A stretch of DNA of 64,000 bases from Pseudoneurospora amorphoporcata (lineage: Eukaryota > Ascomycota > Sordariomycetes > Sordariales > Sordariaceae). This document shows, piece by piece, positions 22,098-32,687 of the stretch (position 1 is its first letter; each line of letters opens with the position of its first letter). The stretch spans positions 1 through 64,000 of the forward strand of contig MU859237.1 of NCBI GenBank assembly GCA_033297205.1, in the 5' to 3' direction. The notes beneath the pieces were generated by a model. It was not told the DNA's origin and searched no databases. It worked only from the letters and a program-made list of their open reading frames with translations. Made by a program: the position numbers and the translations under genes.

Positions 22098-22847
22098 TTG
22101 TGTGTTGTGTGGTATCGAAGTATTGATATGATGTGTACTACTAATGTGTTGAAAGCCTCAAAAAGGTAGGTAATTCCCGGAGCACCGACAGATGGCGTTG
22201 TAGTTGACTACCTAGTGTACGTAGCACCGTCCGAAGTTCACACGTGGGGCCGATGCGCAACCGGGATCTTTGCAGTTGCAACAAGCTTGGAGGAACGGGA
22301 CTCGGGGCCGTTGATGGATGGGTGGAAACCCGGCGAGGCGGGGGCTTCAAAGCGGCACGGAGGGTGGGGTGAGCCGGAGAAAGTCTGGTCTCACGTATAA
22401 CCCTAACCCAACACAGCACACAACCAACGTCGGACATGTCGGCATTACAGTGGGATATGTATGTGCAGCGGAGCAAGGGCGGGGGCCTGTGCATCGAATT
22501 ACCAACCGCTGACGAGAGCATCTTTCCGCAAACTTCCACCACCTTTTCCGGCGCCTGTTTCGGGTTATCACCACCCAGCCAACAAGGTCACATCATGCCA
22601 TCCATGGACTCGGTTGCGAATTCCGTTAGGTGTCAATCGCTCGAAGTGGGGTATCTTTGCCCACTTGATAGTTGAAAGCCCACCATGAAAGGGACCACGA
22701 CGATGATGGAGGACCCCGGATGCTTAGGCATGCTTTTAAATCCAATAAATTCTTATCCCTTTTTATAGCACACGCTCCCAGCCTTCCGTTGGTCATCAAG
22801 GCGTTCATACCATCTTCTCAGCCTCACTTTCACTCCACCCCAAACAA
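22098..22847. promoter_or_regulatory. Divergent promoter region of APT1 and the LigB-type gene
   Basis: The 750 bp between two opposed start codons holds only overlapping short ORFs. An ATAACCCTAACCC motif at about 22397-22410 resembles a telomere-type repeat unit but occurs once. No gene supported. Confidence 0.5.
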
Positions 22848-23977
22848 ATGCCTAATAATCCTCGGCCACGCAGTAGCCGACCTTTCATGATCGTTCCTGT
22901 CCTCGTTGCCACCCTGGCGATCATCCTGGCTTCCTCCTCAACCGCTCGCGGCCTATTCTCACGGGTCCGAAGCGAAACCTTCAACAAATTTACTGCAGCT
23001 TTTAACAACGCCCCCAAGGCCAATCTCACCACCACGACTTCACCGCTTCAAGCAGCCACAGCAAACGTGACCTCCAAGATGGGCAGACCTCCCGTATACT
23101 TTTTCTCTCATGGAGGAGTAAGTTTCCACTCACTCACCTCATATAACCCCATCAACTCTCAACCAGTTAACACCGTTCCCAGCCCGACGTCCAATACAAC
23201 ACCAAACACCCCGTCTACCCCATCCTGCAATCCATCGGCAAAGAAATCATCCAAAAGGTCAAACCGAAGGCAGTCGTCGTCTTCTCCGCGCACTGGCAAT
23301 CCGACACCCCCTCGGAAATCCAGCTCAACAACAGCGGCGGTCCAACCGACCTAATCTACGACTTCTACGGCTTTCCCGATCACTTCTACAAGGCCACCTT
23401 CCCCACTACCGGCAGTCCCCAGTTGGCCGCCAAGATCCAGCAGCTCTTGACCAAAGCCGACATCCGATCCAAGGGTGTCAAGCGCGGACTGGACCACGGC
23501 GTTTTCTCGGGGTTCAACGTCGCGTTCCCGCCTAACACCGACCGAGCCATCACCGTCCCGCTGGTGCAGGTGTCCTTGTTCAAGTCCGAGGATCCGGACG
23601 CGCACTATCGTCTGGGTCAGGCCGTCGAGGAGTTGAGGGATGAAGGGGTGGTGATTATTTGCACGGGAATGACGGTGCATAACCTAAGGGATATGCAGTT
23701 TACATGGGGCGACCCGCGGCCGTTGCCTTATGCGGTCAGCTTTGATAATGCGCTGAAGGAGGCGGTGGAGGGTGATGTGGAGGGAAGGCAGGAGAGGATG
23801 AGGGAGGCGGCGAAGAGGAAGGATGCCAGACAGGCGCACCCGTGGATGGATCACTTGATGCCTATCTATGTGGCGGCGGGCGCGGCGGGGAAGGATAAGG
23901 GCGTACAGACGTGGACGTTGCATGAGGGCTGCTTTGCGTGGGCGCAGTATCGGTTTGGGGATGTGCCTGAGGAATAA
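22848..23977 (+). CDS. LigB-type class III extradiol (DOPA-like) aromatic ring-opening dioxygenase
   Basis: Two exons, 22848-23117 and 23183-23977, 354 aa; intron 65 nt. The enzyme family cleaves catechol-type rings (4,5-DOPA and related compounds) with a metal held by histidines. Candidate metal or active-site histidines lie in FFSHGG (H88), FSAHW (H127), LDHGVFSG (H195) and TGMTVHNL (H256), matching the order in the YgiD/DODA group. The typical enzyme is about 270 aa and begins just before the first His motif, as residue M78 (MGRPPVYFFSHGG) would give. Here an upstream ATG adds 77 residues: a hydrophobic segment at about 13-32 followed by basic, Ser/Thr-rich sequence, suggesting membrane anchoring or organelle targeting. 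Either start may be used. The gene ends 137 bp from the convergent unrecognised gene. Substrate is unknown. Confidence 0.82.
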
Positions 23978-24114
23978 ATAAGAGGGGGCTGCGTGATCAC
24001 CCAGGAGATCGAAGAGGTGCACGCGTGTCATGGTTCTGGATACTGGAAACAACAAAATCAATACATAAGTCCCAAACAACTTGTTCGGGTGACATAATGG
24101 ACGCCGATCGTACA

Positions 24115-24664
24115 TCAAGCACCCTTCCTCGAAACCACACTTCCATTACCACCAGCGCAATCAATCTTGGCCAAACTTTCCTTCATCCGCTCAACAAGCC
24201 ACTCATGCCTCTCACGCGCAGCTCTGCCATCGCCATCGCCATTACGAACCAGACTACCTCTACCATCAGGCAAAATTATCGTCGCCGCCGCCGCCGTAAG
24301 ATGAACACAGCGCAGCCCAGCAACAAAACAGTCCTCACAAGACTGGAAATACCCACCCAAATTATAACCAAACGTCTGCGAATTCAGCAGTGATTGTTGT
24401 GAGGACGTGGGGCTTCTTGAAGAAACACCCTGAAGCATCAGTTCGGCGCTGTTGCTGTTGTTGCGCTTCAGCTTGATGCCGCCGCCGTGGAAGGATGCGT
24501 CCCCTCCGGTTTCCTTTGGAGAGTTCCCAGCGGATGCGTGATCTGAAGCTGTGGTCTCGTCGTCGTCGATGTTGTGGTAGTTACTTGCAAGGGGCTTTGT
24601 TAGTCATTTTTTTCAGGGACAACCAAAAGATATCATCGAAAATGTTACGGGGTGGTAGGAACGC

Positions 24665-24698
<34 letters not shown>

Positions 24699-25298
24699 CT
24701 CACTTTTGGTCTTCGGTTTCATTTTTCTCATCTGTGATCGGTGATTGAGGATAATTTGGGTCTCCAGCAAATTCTTCCAGATCCCCATTCGTATGTAGAT
24801 AGTCTTCACCTAGCGTACCATAATCATCGTTGTCATATGGCTGGCTGTTGTCCTCCTCTCCCCTGTTCACATGATGTTGCGCGATCTCTTCATGGTACGC
24901 ATGGTTGCGGATGTCTTTACTCGGCTGGGTTCCGGCTGGCCTGACTGTCTCTTGCAAATTTCACGTGGTAAGTATTCGCTATTGAAGAAAGCCAGCGGGA
25001 CATGAAGAGCAAGAGGCGATATAAAGTGACTAAAGCTTACCGTTGGTACTGGCATCGTTGAGCCCCTAGTCATGCCTTGGTTAGCAGATGATAGGTAAAA
25101 CAATGAATCTATGAGATTTTCACGTTGAACTTGAATAGGAAACTACTGAACTCGCGAGATTTTTTAAAAACAAGGTAGACTTACTTCACTCGCCGCTTCC
25201 AGCGACATCCTTGAAACATCGTGAGTCCACGCAGTTTGGCGCGGATAGGTAGCCATTTCGGTTGTAGTTTCCGGCAACCTACTAGTTTGGCTTGACAT
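24115..25298 (-). CDS. Unrecognised 284-aa protein (hand-built 4-exon model)
   Basis: Exons 25298-25185, 25065-25041, 24950-24704 and 24583-24115 join without a stop, 855 nt in all. Each intron has GT donors (GTAAGT, GTAAGC, GTGAGC) and AG acceptors, and all phases agree. I do not recognise a family. The first 180 residues are hydrophilic and acidic, rich in Asn, Asp, Glu and His. The C-terminal 100 residues look more ordered: a Cys-containing GGYFQSCEDCFVAGLRC segment, then a hydrophobic HLTAAAATIIL, then a charged helix (ARERHEWLVERMKESLAKI). Exon 2 is only 25 nt. Intron 3 holds the (CA)n microsatellite. Two serine-rich stretches could be phosphorylated. No signal peptide or membrane segment is seen. 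Confidence 0.6.
24665..24698. repeat. (TG)n/(CA)n dinucleotide microsatellite
   Basis: Thirteen TG units followed by TATGTGTG. On the minus strand it lies just inside the 5' end of intron 3 of the 284-aa gene, immediately after the donor GTGAGC. Confidence 0.9.
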
Positions 25299-26075
25299 GG
25301 AACAAGTGAGGTCGTGCGCTCACGTCAACTGGTTTCGAGCTTTGGACTTTAGTCGACAAGGCGAAGAAGACAGCGTCGAACGAACGGAATAACCGCTAGT
25401 GTAGCAGAACCGGCTGGGTGGTCGTGCACATAGTGAGCTACAGGAAGTGAAAATAGACGAAAGGAGGGGAAGGAAGGGTTAGGCGGGCCTCATATTGGAA
25501 TTTCGACAGTAGCTATATCTCAATGTAGTGACAGCCCTCCCTGTCCTACAGCGAAAGAGAGGGGAAAGCAAAGACGGATGGCCAGCAGCAATGGAACAGG
25601 GCACAAGAAAGCTCGGCGGCCAGCCGCATAACGATTCGGTATTCAAGCAAACGACGCAACCAAAAAGCCCAAGCTGATGACCACACAAACAAAATCAATT
25701 CCCCTCTGGTTAAATAGAATAAGAACATTGACAACCACTCAAAAGCGCGGTTTGCATCGAGAAAGAAAGGCCAAGGTTACAAACAACATTGACAGTTGCG
25801 GAGTGAACTTCCACCTCCCTTCGCGCCCCCGTAAGCCTGGTATCGACACCATCCTTGACTATGCACCACAGCAAGATTGATACGAACTAGGAAGAAAGAA
25901 AGAATAAATTTTGATGTGATAACGCCCTTTGAAAATGCTGGCGGAAGGGAGTGCCCTTGCAGAAGCCATGCAGCCGCCCGTGGGAATCGATATTGAAAAT
26001 AGTTGATTGCTTCTGGAACAAAAGTTCGTGACTCTGATATTTCACAGGTAAATAGAAGTAGTAGATCCAACGGCT
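25299..26075. other. Intergenic region upstream of the 284-aa gene
   Basis: It contains the promoter of the leftward 284-aa gene and the 3' end of the next leftward gene. No ORF with coding character. Confidence 0.5.
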
Positions 26076-26507
26076 CTACTTGTTCTGGTTCTGAAGTGGA
26101 ATAACGAGTGTGACTGAGCCGTTGCGCGGATGTTTCGAGTTGATGTAACGCCAAAGGGGAGGCTTCGGCATCTGCTTGTTCTCAGACTCGTTGTTGATCT
26201 TGGACTGGATGGTGATGTTGCCCTTCAGTATCGGTGCCTCAGCGCCGGTATCTGATACGATGCTGGCCACTCGTTGTTTACAGTCTTCCTCATAGGCCGC
26301 CTCCAGGTCTCTCTGCCGGGCCTGGAACTCCATATCCAGCTCTCGACGGCGCTGTAGCGTGCGGATGTAGAATCGAGTGACGAAGAATGATACCAGGATG
26401 ACACATGAGACTACAATGATGCCGATTTCAGGCGCTCCGAACCTATAATGCGGCTTTTGGTCGGGAACATCTTGAGAGTGGTTGATGGAATTGTCGTCTT
26501 GAGCCAT
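26076..26507 (-). CDS. Small single-pass membrane protein, unknown function
   Basis: I chose the ATG at 26507 (MAQDDNSINHSQ), giving 143 aa; the frame stays open upstream to 26798 but that extra 97 residues has no coding character. Residues about 27-48 (IGIIVVSCVILVSFFVTRF) are a strong membrane segment, followed by a basic and charged coiled-coil-like stretch (RTLQRRRELDMEFQARQRDLEAAYEEDC). This predicts an N-out or tail-anchored single-pass topology with a cytosolic helical tail. No family is recognised. A spliced upstream exon is possible. The Met choice and gene status are inferences from composition. Confidence 0.5.
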   Translation of the reverse strand: MAQDDNSINHSQDVPDQKPHYRFGAPEIGIIVVSCVILVSFFVTRFYIRTLQRRRELDMEFQARQRDLEAAYEEDCKQRVASIVSDTGAEAPILKGNITIQSKINNESENKQMPKPPLWRYINSKHPRNGSVTLVIPLQNQNK

Positions 26508-28504
26508 CTCGAGGGCTAAGTCCCTTTGATGCACGGAGATATGCGTTTGTGGTTTCTGCCAGGCAATCATGTTAGCGCTAATGTGTCTTGCCGTATGCGG
26601 AACCATTGTATCAAGGGATGCGTGATGGATAGCTACCTTTGCTGACCCTGAGGGCGGGTGATGGCTTTTCGTCCCAGGCGGTGGTTGGCGAAAGAGAGAG
26701 ATGCGTAGCTCTATTGCAGGACAATAGTGGGTGAGGCCGAAGTAGACTGTGGAGAATATGGGGAAGTGTATCAAAGGTGTGCCGGTAATATGGATCACGA
26801 GATGTCGGTTGGTATGCTCAGTAGCTGAGCGTTGAGAGTTCCAAGCCCTCCACGTTGGTGTTTATGTATTGCGGCGGCCGAGCTTGTGATGACAGGGAAC
26901 TGGGAATTGACATCACTAAGTTTCCCGGCCCAAACGAGATCTAGGCCAGTCTGATGTCTGTGACCAAAGGGCTGGAAACTTCATGGCGAGTATGAGACGG
27001 AGAGTCGAGTTAGGTTGGCATCTCTTCTTTCCAGATTGAGCTCATCTTGCCACCCCCAGATATGCAAGATTAATGAACTGCATGGATGGTTGAGTACGGC
27101 AGCATTGACCGAGATGCGCCTGGCGGTGGACGTGGACCGACAACGAAGTGGCTTGGCAATGGGAAACAGGAAATGTATGGAAGGGCAGACGCTATGGCGA
27201 TGTCATGTCTGTGATTCGACCTTGAGAAGGGAATATTCTTGCATCATAGAGTGAGAGGATCTTTCACATTCTTTGCACAAGGGAGGGAAGAAAGCAACGA
27301 CGGAAAGAGAGTAGGTGGGAGGACACAAGAATTCAAGTCAAAAAGGAAAGATTTGCCGAGAAAGACAAAGCGGATCTTCCGAATTTCCCATTTCTGTCTG
27401 CAGGTCGAAGGTGGATGGAAAGCGCGACTCCCGCATCACTCGGTCTACCCTCCAAGATCGGAAGAACGCCTCCAACACTCACACTTGGTGAGAACTCGAC
27501 GAAAGCTCAGCTTTTGCCTGACGGACGCAATGACGAATCTGTGGTTCCCTCCTTTTTTTGACATTGTCCAATGATAAGTATATCGACCTTCTATGACCAT
27601 CTCTTCAAGCCCCCAACTCATCATTTCCTTCACCATACATCTCGTCATTGCGCAGCTTTTAGTCATGATCAAAGAGAAACCGCCGCGCTAAGAAGCCCGA
27701 GAAACCCCAGTTCTAGGCACACATGCATTTCTTTTGTTCTATTAGCAACTAACAGTCAGTGTTATCTCGGCCAACCCGCGATGTTCATGCTGATTCTTTG
27801 CGTCTTACGCAAAACCACTAGGTTTCCAGTGACGACGGAGGCTATCATTGGAGAGAAATAGACCGGAACACTAATCTACGCAGTCAGGGTCATGGCGACT
27901 TCTCACCACCAGTCAAAGACATGGCACAGGCCGATGCGCAAGGCCGCTCCTGGTTAGCCACCTTCCTCATCGTGTTGGTCGCGCCCAGACGAGATACCAT
28001 ACGTAAGGCCGTGCAACAAGCCAAGGAAAATATCGAGCACAACAGGAACAGCACTTAAACAAAAAGACGAGCCAGCATGGTCGACAAAACCCAGACAATT
28101 TGACATAAAAACTCAAACTTGGAGGTCTGCTCGGTTGCTTGGGACCGCATCCGCGGCTAACGGTGCAGCAGGTGTCAAGCCGACAGATAGCAAGGACGCT
28201 TGTCAAGCTCAGCCGCCATTATTGTTATTGCAGGATCACTCGGACAACCTTGTGTTGTCGTACAAGGTGAAACACTCCTCATATTCCGTATGGCATGTTG
28301 TGCGACTTAACACAGCAGGCCAAACAACAAAAACAAGCAAACGCAAACGCTTCCTGTGCGTCTAGCACTGGCCGAGATACCAAGTGGTTCCTCCGATCCC
28401 GAAACGTTGATCCGGAACACCGGAAGCAACAACCAAATCGCATGCTACTTGACGCCATCGCTCGACCTGTTCCGCCCTCAGTGTCTTCTCAGAGGTGTCA
28501 CCAC
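26508..28504. other. Intergenic region, no gene seen
   Basis: About 2 kb between two leftward genes. Open frames of up to about 110 codons occur but overlap other frames and show no motif or codon pattern that I trust. It should hold the small membrane protein's promoter and the P450 3' untranslated region. Confidence 0.45.
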
Positions 28505-30220
28505 CTACTTCGAGTCGGGTATCGCACTAACCAAGCAACCATTCGCAAAGGTGACAGTGAGATTTGTGCGAAGCAGCAGAGGACTGTCGGCATCCCGGGG
28601 CTCAATGCTCTTGAATGCACGGAAGAACTTGAAGAGGGCATATTCGATCTGGGTGAGCGCAAACTGCTGGCCCAGGCATATGCGTGGGCCTCCGGAGAAC
28701 GGGATGTACTCCCATCTGTACGACGTGGAAGAAGTTGTGTTAGCCACGAGAAGTTCCGGATAAGGGAACTAACAGAGGAGGAGAGAAAAAAGCACATACC
28801 CGACCCGAAGGTTCTCATCCCACCGCTCTGGACGGAACTCATCGGCATCTTCTCCAAAGATATCCTTACGTCTATGCATACTGTATAGCGACCACCTGAC
28901 GACTTGTCCTTTGGGCACAAAGATGGGCTGTTTGCCGTCTGGGCCACCACCTCGGGGGAGGACCGTGTCCTTGACTGGCGCTCTGGAGTTTGTGGATGCG
29001 GGAGGGAACAGCCGCAAACCTGAAGCCGTTGTCAGCAATCAGCCAGCCTCTTCGTAAGTGCTATCTCCAGGGTACGGTACTCACCTTCCTTGATTACCAT
29101 TTTCAGATACTTCATATTCTTAAGCTGCTCCCAGGTCGGCATCTCGTCCTCCACATCAAGAATCTCTTTCCTTAGCTTCTGTACCGCCTCCGGGTTGCGA
29201 GCCAGATAGTAGAAACACGCCGTCATGGCCGCAGCAGTGGTATCTCTCCCGGCGATAATGACGGACAAGACTTGATCAATGGCATGCTCCTCATCGGCAC
29301 CGGACTTTAAAATCTCATGCAGGAAAACGTAGTCCCTTTCCTTCTTGTCGGTCTTCTCCGCCTGGGACTTCCTGATATAAGTTCGCACATACTCGCGCAC
29401 TCTCGTCACAGCCGCCTGGAACTCCCCGTCCGGCAACAAAAGGAGAAGTGTGCCCAATCTAGCCTTCTTGGCGGCCTCACGGCTGGTGTACTCGAAATCC
29501 TCGAGGAACTGCTTAGCTTCGGGCGAGGGTTCGAGCAAAGAGTTGGTGGAGTAGCCGAGCAAGAAATCGGTAGACGAGTCCATGGTCATGGAAAGCAGGA
29601 GTTCCTGCATGTCGAATGTAGATCCGTCCTTGGGAATGGCGTTGAGGAAGTTGCCAACGTGTTTGGCAAAGCACTGAAGATCGGCGACTTGGTCTCTGAC
29701 GAAGGACGGTCTGATCATTCCTCGAGCTTCGCGCCTAGAGTGCAATAGCAATTCGTTAGCTTTTCACAACACAGCCAACATCAAAAGCCACACCATCAGA
29801 ACATGAGAACACATACCACTGAGCCCCGTTAGTAGTAAAAACACTCTTCCTCCCCAACACAGGCACAGCCGCATGCAACCGCGGCCCATCAAGCGGCCAC
29901 TCGTCCATCTTGGTCCCCAAAATCAGCTTCACGTTCTCCGGCTCGTTCGTCATCAGCACCCATTTCCCTAGCGTCAACGTGTAGTGCGTGTTGCCATAGT
30001 TTCTGAAGCGAGAGTCCCACAGTTGTAGGAGAGTGTGCGTGTTGATGGCCCGTAAAGTGTCCCGGAAGAGATCTAATCCTAGAATGGGGTCTTTGTGGGG
30101 GTAGACGGGGACAGGCGAGCAGCCGAGGGAGCGGGAGCGGCGGCGATGGAGAGTGTAAAGGACGAGACGGGAGAAGAGGTAGAGGAGGGGAAGAACGAGG
30201 AGGTGGATTGGTGTTAGCAT
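28505..30220 (-). CDS. Cytochrome P450, CYP52-like (alkane/fatty-acid hydroxylase type)
   Basis: Four exons: 30220-29817, 29734-29085, 29019-28800, 28715-28505, 494 aa, the normal P450 length. A hydrophobic N-terminal anchor (MLTPIHLLVLPLLYLFSRLVLY) tethers it to the endoplasmic reticulum. The I-helix oxygen-binding motif AGRDTTA, the ExxR motif (KEGLRLFPP, split by intron 3), the PERF-like FRPERW and the haem-binding FSGGPRICLGQQFA with its proximal Cys are all present and intact. The C-helix region reads GAQWREARGMIRPSF after splicing. The segment pattern (SMHRRKDIFGEDADEFRPERW) is typical of the fungal CYP52/CYP63-type clan, which hydroxylates alkanes or fatty acids at the omega position. 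The substrate is not certain. Intron phases all close. The leader is transcribed from about 30.3 kb. Confidence 0.9.
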
Positions 30221-31639
30221 TTTGTCGTGTTTTTGGTTTTGGTGGTTCGGTTTTGGCGTCGTTAAGCAGATGAAGTTCGAGTGATGAGCCCAAGTCGCCG
30301 TAGTCGATTCAGTTAGTCTATCTCTTCTCCGACCTTTTTGATATGAACGCGCAAGTATACAGGCCTCCAACGGTTTCGACTTTCAAAGTAGAGGTCTCCC
30401 AAAACGGTAGCCACTCTTTTATCTTCTCACTCTCTCTGGGGGTGATCGTCCTTCTGAGCCCAGCCAGTCGTATAATCCAAAGACAAGTTACCTTACCAAG
30501 GTACTGGAGAGTTGAGTACTATAAAAGGAGTCAGCCCTGGTTCATCGCGTAAGCGTAAAGTTCTTGGTAAGCCTTACACAGAAACAGGGAAGTTGTTGTC
30601 GTTCACTTACCTGCCAGCCCGTGTGCATGGCTTTTCTCCCAAGCGAACTTGTCACTTATTCAACTACACACCGGTTATACCAGCTTTGTGGTATAGTTAT
30701 TTGTTCACTCCCCGTTTTCCACTTCCCGTTCGTTCGGTGTCTAGTCGCTGTCTAGTCGCTCACTGAGCTAGTCTCAGAGTCTGACCGTGATGATGCGTGG
30801 CGGAGATGAAACTGGATAATACCACCAGTCACCAACAGCCTCGACAGGGCACCAAGTTCGTATGTGTTTGAGATGCTTGCTCCTAATGGCTTGTTGTCTC
30901 TAAGTGCTCACTGACACCTCTCTTAACCCCAACCAATATCTGTTTCCCCGCTCTTGTCGTCTCTGACAGTATTTGTGTCGCAGGTCACGGTGTATGAGGC
31001 TGTACAACCTCAAAACACTGACATGTCACGGGGCTTGAGCGAGCGCGCGGGGATGGGGGACGAGGCCTGTGACTAAAAAGAAATTGTTTGGTCGGATGTC
31101 GGAACTGCTTTTTGCCTTTACAGCAGTACCGTAGGAAGTGAAATGTACAATAGTACGTCGGTCGATAGGTAGCTCGGTGGTTATCGCAGGATGATAGGTG
31201 CCGAAGCATGACATGTGCACCGAGCACGAAACACACAAGTCGAATGATGTTGCCGAAAGTATAAGGTATGTAACTGCCCTGGCAGTAGTGGCAGGCGGGG
31301 GCTTTTGGGGTTTTTATGAACTGTTGTGTTTCGCAACCATCCCCATTGCTCGGCTGTTCACTAATCTCCTTCCTGAATGATGTTCATTCCCCCGCGAGTC
31401 TAGGTAGCATATCCAACCGACTCGCCGTCTCGTTCGGCTCGGTTTTATTCCGCCGTTTGATTCCCGTTTTGGACAGCACATGTTTAGTCGCTGTTTAGTC
31501 CAAATTTGTGGAAGATCATCGTCACGACCCCGCGCGGGTTCTGCTGGCTCCGACCCCGATTTCAACCCTGACAGTTGACACCGACCAGGTTGCATTTCGT
31601 TGTGAACTTGTGCCTCGGAGAAATCAGCTTCCGTTCTTG

Positions 31640-31661
31640 TTTTTTTTTTTTTTTTTTTTTT
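31640..31661. repeat. Poly(T) homopolymer, 22 T
   Basis: Twenty-two consecutive thymines in intergenic DNA, 127 bp left of the inverted-repeat element. No coding context. Confidence 0.9.
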
Positions 31662-31788
31662 CCCTTTTTCCTTTTCGTTGCACTCATTCTCGTGTGCTCG
31701 TATTCTGGTATTCTCGTTGCAAGTGAACGTAACATCTTGTAGTGTCAGTGTCAGTGCCCATGTCAGTGTCGAGGAGGTGTATGGTCGG

Positions 31789-32004
31789 GTATCCCTTTAG
31801 CGGTGAAATCGTATCATTTTTGCCAAGACAATCCGTATGGCTAACCGATTGGATAAATTTTATCCACTTGTACATCTTGGCACTCAAATACCTGAGCCTC
31901 ACCAGGTTTTGCGGGTTCTTGGAGAATTTTTGGGTGGTTACCAAGTACTTGAAGTAGAGAATGTCTTAGCAAAAAATGATACGATTTCACCGCTAAAGGG
32001 ATAC
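31789..32004. mobile_element. 216-bp MITE-like element with 42/43-bp terminal inverted repeats
   Basis: The left arm (31789-31830) begins GTATCCCTTTAGCGGTGAAA and the right arm (31962-32004) is its reverse complement. The first 35 positions are identical; further in there is one extra T and one C/T difference. Each end carries a TA dinucleotide, so a TA target duplication of the Tc1/mariner kind is possible but cannot be distinguished from the palindrome itself. The 131-bp core has no transposase. The size and structure fit a non-autonomous DNA element. A long hairpin with another role is the alternative. Confidence 0.55.
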
Positions 32005-32687
32005 TTGGGGGGTTCTCCCCACCGCATTCGCGCATCGAGTGTGGGCTAATAAGCTTTCTTGTTTTCAGTTCTGATTGGTTAGGAAGGTAGCATTTTCGAT
32101 GGGGAAATCGGCGGTAGGTTGGCTAAAAGGCACATGCGAGAGGGGAGCGAATAAACTTCCTGAATAGGAAAGGCCTGGTAAGGGGGTGCTTTGTTGTCGT
32201 CGACCGGTCGGTCAGATCTTACGGTGGGCGCTGACTGAGATTTGGATATTGGGCTCAACGAAGTGCCTTTTGAACTTGCTGATTGCTCGATTTGCGAAAT
32301 AAGCACAGATTGAAGGTGCCTTTCATTATACATGAGACACGTTACTTGCAAGGCCGCATTCAAGATGGCCGTAACTCATGTGGCCGGTTTTACCAGTGAA
32401 CACCTCCTGCGACAGAATGAAAGCAAAATGAAGGTGCAAGGAATGCATTAAAAAAGGAAAAGCAAAAGCAAGATAAGGAATATACTTACAATGTAATAGA
32501 ATGGAGGTAATGTACTTGGCCGTCCATCCTCCTAAGAACAACTCTCGAAACAAAACCCAACATCAATGGAAATACCTAACCATACCTGTAGACGTAGCGA
32601 TACCATGACATACCAAAACCTCTTGTCCACCAAAACATTACCAATAACCTGGCCATAGCCTCCCGCCACCTTCATCCGACACTGCGA

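Larger units (their letters stand above)
30221..32687. other. Intergenic region with an inverted-repeat element and a poly(T) run
   Basis: The 2.5 kb between two leftward genes has no supported gene. It holds the P450 promoter, a 22-base poly(T) at 31640-31661, and a 216-bp inverted-repeat element (31789-32004). A TAGTCGCTG(T/C)(T/C)TAGTC motif occurs near 30741-30757 and again, with C-to-T differences, near 31486-31500. Confidence 0.6.

Noticed and set aside
22397..22410. Telomere-like CCCTAACCC motif here and TTAGGG-like motif near 44650
   Set aside because: Only one to two units; not an interstitial telomere array.
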